Counted from the first letter of the stretch, positions 34,821 to 46,830 are shown. The stretch: 64,000 nucleotides of DNA from Piper betle (GCA_033002965.1 JAURVB010013359.1:116388-180387), one strand, 5' to 3'. Numbers and translations are program-made. The notes: generated from the sequence alone by a model not told the origin.

Positions 34821-35925
34821 TGTAATTACCTCTCTTTGTCATTTACCTCTTCCATCATAAAACTTATTTGACGACTCACATTTCTTGTATCTCTTTATAT
34901 TTATCATAATCACATTTGATTGAAAAACTTGTTCTTAACTTATAGTAGGCATTACCCTATTCATCATTTACTCATGCACCTAAAGAGAGCTAATTCATTG
35001 ACTAATAGATAATTTGGATAAATCTTTTGACTCCTCAATAATTCCAACTACATGTTTAAATTTGGATGACATGTTTCTCCACTTTTTTAATAACTCTCTT
35101 ATTCGTAATATCATTACCATATATTCTAATTTTATTCACAATGACAATAATTCTTGAAAATAAATCTTTCACATTTTCGCCTTATTTTGTACTTATATCA
35201 TCAAACAGCCCATAAATTTTGAAATTTTGTCAAAATTACCTTATTGTTGCCTTTGAATTCACTCCTCAAAAATTTTCAAGCATTTGTGGATTTTGTTGCT
35301 CTCATGATTCTTAAAAAAATAAATTTACTTACTCTATGTTGAATGAGGAAAAAGGACTTTTGCATCTATTTTCTTGTTCTCTTTATACTCTTTCTTCTTG
35401 TTTTTACTCCAAGTGGTTAAAACTTTATTACTTTGAGGGCCTTCACACACATCTTTCTACCATCTCCCACAAATCGTATGACATAAAGAGTATCTTCGTT
35501 TATACATTCCAATAATCATAGCTCTCTCCATCTCTATCAAATATTAGAACAAGAATTTTTTGTAAATTATCTAACGTCATGATTTTTCTTTATCTAGATT
35601 TTGAAAAAAAGAATTTTTTTTAAAGAATTTTTAATAAAAAATGATAAGTGGAAACCAAAACTCTAATACCAAATGTGTTCGGGAGAAGATTGATAGGAAC
35701 AACGTAGATTGAAAATGATTAATAAAAACATATAACCTTACCAAATAGAAATGTGATAATCAAAGATCTTTCCCTTCTCTTTTTTTTCCTATTAATTTCT
35801 AAAAGTTGACTCCCAATTACAAGATATAAAAAATGTAAGTTTACTAAATAAGTACCATCAAGTTCATAATTATTATATCATATGTCATAAACATAATAAA
35901 TTACAAATTACATAACTTTCTAGCA

Positions 35926-37821
35926 AACATTACTTGAACAAATTGAGTACTCAGTTATACCAAACACCAAGTAACCGCTGACCGAGTGCATGCAATTAGT
36001 ATAAGGACAAATGTTTTGTGAGGCTAAAAAGAACTTGTTCCCGCTTAGATATCAAGCTGCAGTTGTTATAACAAATAAGTGAAAGACATTATCAATAAAC
36101 CCATTTCCAAGTGTGCATCCTGCAAAACAGGAGAGTCCTGTACTTTGTGCAAGTACATCGATAGATTGAAGACAGACTTTCCTTATAATTTCTTTTCGGC
36201 CGACAAACAGCCGACAAACAGGCCTGTCCAGATTCCTGTACAAGGACACGCGATGCAATATCTATTCAGATGTGCATTTTGTGTCCTCATCTGCGGCCCA
36301 AAGAAAAAAAAAGCCCATTAGGGTAACTATGATCCACCTTTTTCTCTTGTCTCTGGATCAAATGGATGGGCCGAGCATCAAATCAAATTGAATTGAGAGA
36401 GTATAGAACGCACAAGTCCGTTTTAGTTGAGATGGGCTACTTCTGTTAAGCCCACCACTTCATGCTTTGATGTTCCTTCCGAACGTCTCAAGCAAAAATG
36501 AAACCTTGCTATCAAAAAATCAAATTCGTGAATTTTTACCATGTTTTGGAATATCTTAATTAAATTTTATGCTCGGTCAAATGAAGAGTGTAAGATTTGA
36601 ATCTTTGAAATGTGTCCGAAAATAGCAAAGCATATCATACTTTAAAATTTGGACAAAAAATTATTTGGGTTTCATGTGATAAAAGAAATTTAACATGTCC
36701 TTTAATAACTTAAATTTGAACCAAGTTTCTTTCTTTTTCTTCTTCAATTTGTAGTGCTCCTCCAACTCCGGAAAATAAGGAGACAAGACCGGACATGGTA
36801 GATGCCATTAATTTCAGCCTCAAGACAAGATGGATCATGTAACTGGTCCAGAACTACTGCTCAAGCACCGTCTCTTTCCTGCAAGACGGATCATGTCTCT
36901 GGTCAGAAATACTCGTGGCATCTCGGTACCATGTTGCACGTACCATATATATATATATATGCCAAGCAACACTAATTCCCGATCATTCACAGGTGGCCAG
37001 ACTCGTTCTCCATGTACACAGATCGACCACATAAACGATCTCTGTATATTCACTTCATTTTCTGTTTTGGATGGGAATTGAAATCCCAGACGAGCACATG
37101 AAAAAGCGAGGTTGCGAGAGCGACACTAGCCCAAGGGTCCCCCATACGGCCATGATGAGCATGAATAAGGATAAACTGCATTATTTGCTTTGCTACGTCA
37201 TGTTGTGCCCAGCCAGCAAATTGAAACACCAAAAGGCCCAGCCTCCATTATTCCCTCATCATTCATCTCAATCTCAATGTATGACGCACCCTATATAGTT
37301 AGTCCAATAATTGGAATATGATCCGCAGTTGATATATATGCTGCTTCAATCATTTATCTCCTCGACTTAGATCTTTTCCAGTGCTAATTATCAATCAAAT
37401 AATTATGGTCATGAAAAATATCAAAGTTGTCTGTTACGAATAAGAATCCATGCCAATATCAGGTAGTTTAAATCAACGACAAAGAGATATGTAGAGGCAT
37501 ATGAAGCAACCATGGCTGCCCTTGCATTAGCATCGAAGAATCCGTGTTTCTTCGTGTAATTCGTAGTTCAAACCTGGTGTGTAAGTTTGAAACTAATTTG
37601 AAACCAATGCACAGTCTTCCACCAAACAGTAAACAAAAGTGACAAGAACGATGTAGAACTGTCTTCCCATGATTTTATGTTCCCAAAGACTATAATGATT
37701 ACATTAATCCATATACAGCTCAGGATTATATGAATATCAAAGGCAGAGAGAAGGAGAGACATTGATTATCTGGGAAATAGACAGATACGCATTAAATAAA
37801 CAAAAGAGAAAATCTTAGTGC
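35926..37821. other. Intergenic spacer
   Basis: Mixed AT-rich DNA with a short TA run near 36944-36960. The last hundred or so bases are the presumed 3' UTR of the minus-strand BKI1-like gene. ORFs at 36052-36321 have no recognisable domain. Confidence 0.5.
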
Positions 37822-38758
37822 TCAGAGCTTGCAGACGTTGTCTTCCTTGGCAGCATTGATGGAGTTCTTGCAGTGGGCAATGGCCGCTTGAATTGCATTC
37901 TGCAACTCCTCCATGGTGCTGTCGTTGGAGGAGGAGATTGTGGCAGTGGCAACAAGAAGGCCGCTGTTGGTGGGCGAGGTTCTCATGGAAGCAGGAGCAG
38001 AGAACTGCCCACCACCACCTGATGATCTCCTCCTCCTTTCCCCCACTCCTTCAACCGCGAAATGGAGTAGTTCCCGGAGAAAGAATGCGGACGCCATCGG
38101 AGGTCGATGCTCTTATCCTCCTTCTCCCCTCCGAACAAGAACAAGGGACGAACCACCCTCACATACCTCCTCAGAACCCGGCCGACGTCGAACCGGGCAT
38201 TCTTCTTCTTCTTCCTCTGGTCTTCCTCTTTATGGCGATCGCCGGCGGTGCTCTTCGACGGCCTCCTCCACTTTCGAAACAAGGGGAAGGAGTACTTGGG
38301 CTTGCTTCTCACTCTCGCAACGCAGACCGGGCTTCCACTTCCACTAGCACTGGGTGCAATATTACTAGTGCTGCTCGGTAGCTTCTTCTTGACGTCGACG
38401 TCGAAGAGCTCGCGTATGGGGAGGCCGACGGTGTCGGAGGATGTGGTGGAGGACCTCGGGGAGATGGAGGAGCAGTGGGAGATGAGGTGGAGAGGGAGGA
38501 GGTGGCCCTGGAAGAAGATCTCGTCGGCCGGAGATAGGTCGATGGCGAAGGAGGGAGAAGGACGGTGGAGGGAGATAGTGAAGGAGAATTCATGGGAAGG
38601 AGATGAAGTGAGGAGGAGGAAGAAGGTGGTGGAGAGGTTCTAGTAGATGTGTACTGCTTCAACTTCTCCTCCCTCTTCTTACCTTCATAACACTGCTGCT
38701 GTAGCTCATGCTTCTCCAATATGAATTCATCTCCAGAGCATGATCTGTGGATGCCCAT
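37822..38758 (-). pseudogene. BKI1: BKI1-like BRI1 kinase inhibitor, with two apparent frameshifts
   Basis: In order on the minus strand: start at 38758 (MGIHRSCSGDEF), a Ser/Pro-rich head, HEFSFTISLHRPSPS, IDLSPADEIFFQGHLLPLHL, GLPIRELFDVDVKKKLP, YSFPLFRKWRRPSKS, a Lys/Arg cluster, FDVGRVLRRYVRVVRPLFLF, HSFSGNYSISR, APASMRTSPTNSGLLVA, and the C-terminal DSTMEELQNAIQ...AAIAHCKNS, the BRI1-interacting motif. This is the full layout of BKI1, a plasma-membrane inhibitor of the brassinosteroid receptor. The reading frame changes once between SSSSLHLLP and HEFSF (about 38585-38620) and once near 38040-38060 (after SRLKE, before GERRRRSS). Each change needs one missing base. Protein-level conservation on both sides is excellent, so sequencing or assembly error is as likely as true decay. 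No intron fits either break. Confidence 0.85.
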
Positions 38759-41237
38759 GGTAATGCTGGGTTTTTCTCAATAAGATAGGAAGGTCCTATA
38801 ATCTGAAACAAGAAGTGTAATTTTTGCAGCTTCGGAGTGGGGAAGAGATCAATGGAAGAGGGAGCTGAGAGGGGGTGGGAGGACGTAGGAGGGGGAGGAG
38901 AAAAGATAAGGGTGGGAGGGTGAGGAGAGGAGAGGAGATGATGAATTAAGCATGGGCTTGTAAGTTTTGCACGCTTGTCTTATTTGTGTATGCTTGCTGG
39001 CTTATTGCTAATGGAGCCTCCCAGACCAGTGGATTGGCCATAATTGGGACTCAGATAATCCAGGCCTCATGCAGTGAGTTATTATTTCATAAAAGATAAT
39101 TAAAAATATTTCAGACTTGAAGATCATATTTGTTTTAATTATTGAAAAATTTATATATAAAAGAAAAAAAACTCAGAACTCATACTTGCTCTATTGTAGC
39201 TCGGATGAAAAGCAGGAGATTCGATAATCAAAAGGCATAAAAATTCTTTAAAATGTCTAAATTATTGTTATCTATCTTATTAGTTAACTAGAGCGTATTT
39301 TTAAAATTGGAGCCTATTTTTAAGATATAAGATAATTATAATCTATCTTACATTATTTAACGAAGATTTGTCTATAACATTAGAGTCTATCTTTGACATG
39401 GGCTGCATGTACTCTACCGTCTTACATAGCATTATACGGAATGAGGTTGATTTTAAGCTAATTATAGCTACCTCTATGTAGTTGGCCCAAATTAGTCTAG
39501 AAAAAATAGTTCTCTTGATTGATCAGTATACATGTAAAGATTATGGTAAGCAAGAATGTATAGTTCAAATTTAAATTTAAAAATGATTAGGATTTTTTAT
39601 TGATTAAATAATACATATATTTCTTATTAGTAAATTATTTGCTCCCTGGTCATTATTCCGAACCGTTAATTTAATTATTGGTATTGAGCCATTCAATGAA
39701 ATAGCTTGATGAATTCATAGCTCAAAAGAGTAAGGTACGCAGAAAATGAGAAAAGTCTCTCGTTTCATAGTAGTTCATGAGGTAAAACATATATGCATGT
39801 ATAAATGAAAAAGTGGAGGAGGGCATGTGTAGTATTTACGCAGAAGACAGAGCAGGAAAGGGTGGTTGAAGAAGAACAAATTTTCGACGGGGAATTCCAA
39901 CCATGGAATTGGAGACCATCATATATGTGCATGCCATCACTTTGCTAGTAGTCACTTTGCAAACAAGTGACTCTCTACGACAGAACTTGAGCGCCTTTAC
40001 ACCCGTGATCCAGCTTGTAGATACCCCAAACTTTTGCTCCATATGCATGCACACACCAATCCAATCCAATACGCTAAAACTGTAAGGAAAGAGAGCCCCG
40101 ACCCACCTCTGCAAGTGGGCTTGGGTCGACATCTCGATCATCTTTACTGGTTATTCCTTTGGGGGGAAGTTAGGGGTAGAACCAAGCGCAAGGCTACAGG
40201 TGATATTACGAGGCTCCGTTCTTGTCCCACTCAACCTCCATCGGCACTTTTCATCGGTGAAAGAGATTGAATTAGAGGCCGGAGATCACTTTTTCAGCCT
40301 TTGCAATTGAGGTTGGGATGATAATTTAAATTAAAAGCTCTGGTGTATGCATGTTAGGGGCCGGATGAGTAAGCAGGCTAGCAATGACTAATAAAATTTT
40401 TTCTATAAATTAACCAAGTAGATAAAGCCAAAAGAGAAGAGGGAGATTGCCCTTTGGACATTAATACACGTATAATCGATTAATGTCTATTTTCGTTATT
40501 CAAGATTCGGATTTGGAGTCTTAATCCCTGATCTGATGCCGCACTTAATCCCTATCTAACAATAAAGCCCCCACACGTAAGAAGAGATTTGTTCTACGCC
40601 AACCAATTGCTGCCCAAAAAACTTGCACTAAAATTACTCATGCATGCTGATTGATAAATATGTGGATGACTGGGCCGGCGAAGTTGTGCTAAAAAATATC
40701 ATACATGTATATTTGAGTATACATTAATCCTCCTCCTCTGTGGTTTAATTTTAGCCGTCAATATCAATTTTGGAAGGATATTTTGACCTCATTAATAGTG
40801 TCCAATGTCTATCTCCAAGTCTCAAATCTGATTAGTGATTAGAAAATTGGACTTGTCCGAAATGCTAGTACTAACTCATTCGAAGCAATGCAAATTTTGT
40901 AGGCCCATGATCAGCAATTGCTTGGGCTAAGTGTTTAAGGTGAGGGAAGGCCCACTTTCAATTAGAGAGAGCCCAGTTACTGATCTGGCCCGATGATTTG
41001 CGGTTCGTTTTATCCCTCGTCTTGTTGGCAACAATCCTCATCAGAAAAAAAAAAGTAAAAGATAAAAAAATTAACCTCATAATTTATCATATATCATAAA
41101 AATAACTTCATGGGCATTCAGTGAAAATATGAAATGAAATATCATGGGCATTTGGGAGCAAATCCGGTACGAATTCGAGGATCCAATCCCAGGGTTAAAA
41201 GGTAGAAAACCCACAGCCCACACAAGGTTTGGGATTA
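38759..41237. other. Intergenic spacer with purine-rich tract
   Basis: A G/A-rich strand-biased tract at about 38845-38940 lies just upstream of the BKI1-like gene and reads as CT-rich on its sense strand, typical of plant 5' UTR or core promoter. The rest is AT-rich without recognised features. ORFs near 39836-40270 lack any domain. Confidence 0.45.
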
Positions 41238-41248
41238 ATCCCACATCG
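41238..41248 (+). promoter_or_regulatory. Upstream sequence element (USE) of a plant snRNA gene
   Basis: ATCCCACATCG is an exact match to the plant snRNA element RTCCCACATCG. It lies about 67-77 bp upstream of the U1 start and 35 bp before the TATA box, the spacing known for Pol II-transcribed plant snRNA genes. Confidence 0.95.
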
Positions 41249-41283
41249 AAGAGGAGAGTGGAAGACAGGGAGGGGAGCGCCTC

Positions 41284-41290
41284 TATAAAA
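41284..41290 (+). promoter_or_regulatory. TATA box of the U1 snRNA gene
   Basis: TATAAAA at -31 to -25 relative to the U1 5' end, with the USE 35 bp upstream. Confidence 0.93.
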
Positions 41291-41314
41291 GACGCGGCCG
41301 ACTACTCTTGCAAC

Positions 41315-41478
41315 ATACTTACCTGGGCGGGGTCAATCCATGATCACCAAGGTGGATGGCCTAGGATAACTGCTTCCATTGCACCTTACGGAAGAGAGTT
41401 GTTCTACGATCTCCCCATCGTGGGAGAGTCGACGTCATAATTTGTGGTAGAGGGGGATACGCGTTCGCGCGGCCCCCA
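41315..41478 (+). ncRNA. U1: U1 spliceosomal snRNA
   Basis: About 164 nt, the usual length for plant U1. It begins ATACTTACCTG, the 5' end that pairs with 5' splice sites. Stem-loop I has the U1-70K loop GATCACCAAG (41342-41351). Stem-loop II has the U1A-type loop core ATTGCAC (41378-41384) closed by CTTCC/GGAAG. Stem-loop III pairs TCTCCC with GGGAGA (41410-41427). The Sm site AATTTGTGG is at 41439-41447. Stem-loop IV pairs GGGGG with CCCCC around ATACGCGTTCGCGCGG. The stems of loops I-III differ from the common plant U1 sequence, but both strands have changed so pairing is kept. With the USE and TATA this looks like a functional, divergent U1 gene. The snRNA acts in nuclear pre-mRNA 5' splice-site recognition. 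Confidence 0.95.
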
Positions 41479-41495
41479 TCCAAAGCTAGTTCGAA
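41477..41495 (+). terminator. Plant snRNA 3' box (3'-end formation signal)
   Basis: CA, nine bases, then AGTTCGAA follows the U1 RNA. This is close to the plant consensus CA-N3-10-AGTNNAA, with one base extra. Confidence 0.6.
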
Positions 41496-42802
41496 ATTTA
41501 ATTATGTGAAGCTCAGAATCTGCTGCTAATTCTGATCTAATTTCGGCCGCGTTTAATATTTGTTTTTGTTGTAGTAAGCGAACGGATGAAGTGATTTCTG
41601 TATTTGGGTTAGAACACCATCTATTATTTTCGTAGCTTATGGTACAAAAGAAAATTACACTTTCTTTTTCTAATCTAAATGATGTGCTTTGGTAAAATTT
41701 ATTCCGTATCAATACGAGTCTTGGGAGATTATTTCTTGGATAAGTCGGGATTAATACACGGGTACATGTAAACTATATCAATTCTATGCTTACGGATGCA
41801 TTGATCTTAAAGTTGAGATTTCCATTGATAATGGACAAAATCTGAAATTGTTTGATGTCACTCAAACTGAATTTATTTCAAACAAACCACCCGTAATATT
41901 ACACAATAAATGGTCGGTTCATTTCAACTAACCTCATCTATAGAATGAATTTTGTACAAGGGGTGCCTAGTAAGAAAAGCAGTAAAAGCGGACCAAAATG
42001 AAGGCATGCTAGATTGTGTTCTTCGTAGAGGACTGAATTATATTCAGCCGTCGGCCAAAACCAAATTTGCCGGCCAACAGTTCTCTTCAGACTTACATTT
42101 CTTACCTCACAATTTTTAAACTTGATTTCGCTATTTACCCTCAATGTCTTTGGCAAAGGGTAGCTCTAACCAGTCTTTAAGTGACTATAAACGATGTTCG
42201 GCTCAATTGACCAAGACTTCGATTGGCTTCATACCACCCGAAAATTGTAGGGTTGAACAATTGTCTTCAACAGTGGCAAGTGGAGAAGTATATATCACAT
42301 CACGACGTGGTTCTCAGGCAAATCATGAAATGTTGCATTGAAAGAATATGCTAGTAATTTCTACTGCCATCTCTGGACGATCCCGTCTAATCTTTACAGA
42401 AAAAAAAAAGAAGAATCAGACTTCGTACACATTACTGCAACAAATGATGCTGAGATCTCATTTTAGCCCACGTCTAAGCAATTCTTGCACCTCTATTTAA
42501 CAAATAACTGTTTTCTACTACTTACAAGCAGAATGCTAGGTCTCGTTTCTATAATACGCGCCCCCTCTTTCCAGGTAAAAAGATGATTTCTAAGGTACAA
42601 GAAAAACATTTTTTTCATTGTATGTATGCCTTGCTTCATGTGTTAGTTAAGGGTTGTGGTTTGGTTAAGAGTCATGGTGGTTTCGATTGTCAGAGTAGTT
42701 TGGACAGGTTTGTTTTGTGGTGGTATGTTGGCGGGTGGATGAGTGGTGGATTGCCTAGTAAAATGACGCAAATCTGACAAACATGGTAGAATAAAACTAT
42801 AC
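41496..42802. other. Spacer between U1 gene and the PP2C gene 3' end
   Basis: Probably holds the last short coding exon and 3' UTR of the minus-strand PP2C gene. A candidate acceptor lies near 42395-42400 on the minus strand (CTGTAAAG then ATTAG), which would give a GAT codon then a stop. Nothing else recognised. Confidence 0.4.
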
Positions 42803-45800
42803 CTGTAAGCCCCATTCTTCCTTCCATAGCTTCCTTCTTCTTTTGGCAACTTCTGCAAAGAAATGGACCATCCCAAGGGTGCATCCTTCTCGTTAATGAT
42901 GAGCCTGCATGAACCGAAATCCCCTCACCAGGTTTCATCTCAACTTGACAAACAGCACATATGAACAACTTGAATATGTTGCAAAATGGATATTCCATAC
43001 CCAACCTGACCAATCAAACAACAAATATACTGTCTAGTTTGTCAAGAAAGGAATACTCAAAATTTAACCGGCCATAAGAAACAGAAATTTAAAGAATTCC
43101 GTAGCTTGAACAACAAAATGCAAACCTTTGAGCAAGGATTGCTGAACCTTCTTCATATATCTCTTCAACCAAATCTGGCTCACAAAAATCTCTATCAGCA
43201 GATGTGGACTCATGTGACTTCTTCCGAAACAACTTAAAAACCCCCTTTCCTGATTTCTTTGAGGGAGGTAGAGGCGGAATTAGCTTCTCTGGGGGCAATA
43301 TGTCTACTACAATGCATGTCGTATCATCACGAAGCCCTTTTACCTGTACAGATTCCTGCAATGGTATAAAGGTATGAATAAGAGTTTGTATTAGCCATTT
43401 TAAAAAGCAATTGCCATAAGCTTTGAGCATATAATGTTCTAACCTTCACAATTTGTGCCGCAGCAGCATCTGCCGGCAAACCTCGAGAACAATTGAGAGC
43501 CACCTCAAAAGATAGAGCATCCCACACACCATCACTAGATATAACAAGACGACCTCCAGCAGAAGATAACTATGTGACAACAAAATAGAACTAAATTAGG
43601 ATAGGCAAAAAATGGATGTAGACAGAAAAATAAAGATATGATCCCAAAAAGCATAAAAGTTTGGTCATTATGGAACAAGAATTCTACAATATAACAAACA
43701 TCAAATGTCTAGCCAAAATTTCTTATTCTTTCGACTTGATTCTACAAAGAAGATATGAAAAATAAGGTTTTTCTTGAAATTAAAGTCTAAATTAAACATG
43801 ATTCAAGGTAGGACTCATATCAACTATAACCTAGAATCAACAAACCAACCAAATCATAATTCTCGCACAAATTAACTTCCAGTCAACAATTATACAAACT
43901 TATTTTAAAATATAGCAAATTCACAAACTTAGTGTTAAAAAATAAATAATAATATAAACTAGAAAGCTCTTAATATATCAGTTAAAAATCAGCTAACCTT
44001 TATTTGCTTAACAAACGGGATAGGCACAATGAACTCTCCAACATCCATGTCACCAATGGATCTTGAAAGACACAAGCCGCCAGGCCAACATCTTAAAGGA
44101 CCAACCTGAAACAATGCAGCACAGCCATATAATTGACATATAAAAAAAGGTTCAGACAAAATAAAATGCACACAACCCTTTGTTATATTAAGCACGAAAA
44201 ATAATAAAATTTTGGACAACTTTTTATGAAAGAAGCAGGTTTCAGAACAATTAACTGAAAAAATTCTAAATGCACAAAAAGCTAGAATCAATTAAATAGA
44301 AGATAGCAAAAATAAACAGTATACCTCCGTGCCACCACCGGTATTCAGTCTACCAACTTCTGCTCCACTGGCAGTAACTCTTTCCACCCTGTCATATTAT
44401 ATTTATAATCCAAGGTGAAAATATAATATGAGAAAGTCTCTTAAATTTATAGTTATGAAGGAAAATTTTTTATTACAAACGAAAAAGGACTCACTCTTCC
44501 TCATTTTCTTCAAGTCTATGATCTGCAGATAAGGAGTAGATTGCACCTTCAGCAGATTCAAGTACACATCGTGAATCACCAACTGATGCGACTGTTACAA
44601 TCCATTCATCTATGATCACAAAGGTGACTGTTGTTCCTGAAGAGTGAGCTGAAAAAAAGGCATTGGGGGAAAAATATAGGGTTAAAAATATACTCATGTA
44701 GGCTGAAGAAGAAATAAGAAAACATAAATAGCAGCACCATCAAACTAATTATGCATAAAAATTCAAAGAAACTTGTGCTCAAACAAATCTAGATCGAACC
44801 AAATAAATAGCATAATTTTTTTTCAAAAAGAATATTTATGTTTGTTGCCCTTTGGAAGCATAAAAGAAAATTCTCATACACAAATTCTTGAATTTCCGCA
44901 AAAGAATCTTACAGCTACATAAGGTAAAAAACAACCACTTACTTTAATCCTGCGTTAAAAAATGATTAGTAGTCATGAGAATATGAAATCAGATCCCTTG
45001 AAATAGAAGACAATAGTATGAAAGTCATTAAACTGACATGAAAAGAACAGAAATTTTTTACGTCAAGTTCAGATAAGCATTTGCCAAAGAACAAAATGAG
45101 GCCGAAAAAAAAAAGAATCTGCAAGCACATGGCCATATCATTAAGTTTTCTTCTCCTTCTTTTTGGTAATGTGGAGTACAGACTACAAACATTGATCATG
45201 AAGAAACAATTCACCAGTAAAAAAACCCAAATAGAAAAAAAATCTGTAGTAGCTTTGGTGTTGCACAAATGTGTAAGTATTACCATGGTTTTCAAAATCT
45301 TTATCAGTTTTTATAAATCCTGCAACAAGAGCCCTTGGTAGAGCAGCAAGCCACTCATCCCTGCAAAGTTCAGGAGGGATAGCAGCCAAAACATTGGTCA
45401 AAAGATTCTCCTTGGAGTATATAGCAGCATCAGATCCATTGTGTCCATCAAATAGCTGCAATGATAAACACGAAACTTGATCTTTCTAATCAATCAATAT
45501 AATAGCACAATGACTCAATTAAGCTAATTATCAGACCTTTATAATTTTTAGCAATTAGATAACGTAGGTTTATCAGAAATCTCTGATCATTATCACCTTC
45601 ATCTTCAACTCTCTAAGAAACTGTCTCCTAGCAATAAGCATCATGCTAGATTAAAAGCCATGGTAATCTCTTTTATATTAAAAAATAATAATTGCATGGT
45701 GTTTCTCTTTTATATTAAAAAGAAATTAATTGAATGGTGTTTCTCTTTACTGATTAAAAGATCACATCTCTCATATAATTTTTTTTTCAAAAAAAAAGAA

Positions 45801-46115
45801 AACGAACCAAAAACAATACTTCTAGCTCATAACAATAAAGCAGAAAGGTTATATGCACCAAAGACACTAATTTCCGGCAGCAGTAAATGATCATAAATAG
45901 CCGTAAAAACAACAAAACCATACCCCAAAAACATAAAATGTAGCATTTCCATCCCCGGCTACTCTCTGGCAGTCAGTCTTCAGTAATGTAAAGTCTTCAC
46001 CCTTCTTGCTTTGGCTGGCCTGACCATACAAAATGTCGGGCTTATCGATCTTCTCATTTGTCAACTCTCGTTTGAGAAGAACGGCTAGAGGAACCGTACC
46101 ATTCTTCGAAGCCAT
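42803..46115 (-). CDS. Protein phosphatase 2C, plant clade with C-terminal Cys motif
   Basis: Eight coding exons (high to low): 45924-46115, 45284-45455, 44495-44648, 44325-44388, 43998-44105, 43444-43569, 43126-43355 and 42803-43005, about 416 codons. Every join is GT-AG and in frame. Start MASKNGTVPLAVLLKREL; KKGEDFTLLKTDCQRV; catalytic metal motif LFDGHNGSDAA; GTTVTFVIIDEW; TVASVGDSRC; RVTASGAEVGRL; LSRSIGDMDVGEF; SSDGVWDAL; GLRDDTTCIVVDI. These provide the Asp residues that bind Mn/Mg in PP2C Ser/Thr phosphatases. After the catalytic domain come a basic linker and the clade-specific tail ICAVCQVEMKPGEGISVHAG...GPFLCRSCQKKKEAMEG, a CxxC...CxxC pair that may bind zinc. This matches the Arabidopsis At1g47380/At1g68410 group. 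It is not the ABA co-receptor group A. The last few codons lie in an unplaced exon downstream. Confidence 0.93.
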
Positions 46116-46141
46116 CTGAAACGGCTCCCTTCTCGTGAAAT

Positions 46142-46830
46142 TTGCGTACGCCCTCAACCTCGTCGACTCGGAAAACTCCCCTACATAAAAGAAAACATTC
46201 GCGTGTTACGGATCAAGGCAGATATGAAAACAATGACGATTCTGCATACAATTGGAGAATTTTGGTGGCACAAGGTACATGATCATACACAAATTCAGCT
46301 AAACAACAAGAACAACAACAATAAAAACCTCAGGTTCCTAAACAAGGCAACCATCAAAAACCAGATAAACGACTAAGAATACAAACAAGAAATATCAAAC
46401 CCAATCAGTCCAGAGCCGTAGTTGACTAGCAAATTTCCATATCTACCAACACCGAATCCATCACCACCGACTCCCCCATCAAATAATTGTCAAGCCGAAA
46501 CCAAAAAAATAAGAACCAAACAACCACAACCAAAAACAACAACAACAACCCAAATTCCGCAAAGAGCGAAAAAAAATCCTTACAACGGAGGGAAAGAAGA
46601 ACAAGTCCGGCCGCCGGCAGCTTCGCCGGAGTTCAGACTCGGGGCGGCGGAATCGGCGACGACGGCCGGCGATGTGGTCGGGAAATGCGGATCAGATTAA
46701 GCCGGGAAACCGCTACGGCCGCTCCCCTTCGTCGGAACGGAGAAAGGAAGAGAAGCACCGAAGAAGTTGAAGAGCGAGAAATGAGGAACAGAAGAGAGAG
46801 AAACTGGGGCCCCCTTTTTCCTCCCTTCTC
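46142..46830 (-). promoter_or_regulatory. 5' UTR and leader intron of the PP2C gene
   Basis: On the minus strand a likely acceptor (CTTTTATGTAG) ends at about 46180. A donor (CCGTT/GTAAGG) lies near 46578. This implies a 5' UTR exon in the GC-rich, CT-rich block 46580-46830 and a leader intron of about 400 nt. Such leader introns are common in plant PP2C genes; the exact transcription start is not visible. Confidence 0.55.

Larger units (their letters stand above)
21968..35925 (+). repeat. Tandem segmental duplication, right copy
   Basis: Colinear with the left copy from PLAC8 exon 4 to the end of the Copia element. It keeps the ancestral empty site for the solo LTR and for the 14115 insertion. 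It also keeps the interval with EF-hand gene 3 and the MAKR-like gene, which the left copy has lost. Confidence 0.9.
31244..35925 (-). mobile_element. Degenerate Ty1/Copia retrotransposon, right copy
   Basis: LTRs are 31244-31500 and 35676-35925, starting TGTTAGGGAGAA / TGTTCGGGAGAA and ending CTTTCTAACA / CTTTCTAGCA. The minus-strand PBS-like TGGTATTAGAG adjoins the right-hand LTR. Domains on the minus strand are gag zinc knuckle (34437-34820, CYICKRTNHIAKNC), an integrase remnant near 33380-33900, RT (32066-32533, with an intact LCLYVDDLIYAS box) and RNase H (31622-32085, DWVSCQDDKKSTSRYVFSLG). Stops and frameshifts interrupt all of them. It is the paralogue of 16282-20966 and shares its left insertion point. 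Flanking bases (AAATA left, AACAT right) do not form a perfect 5-bp duplication. Confidence 0.92.

Noticed and set aside
35920..35935. Perfect 5-bp target duplication for the right Copia element
   Set aside because: The flanks read AAATA and AACAT, similar but not equal, so I do not claim a duplication.
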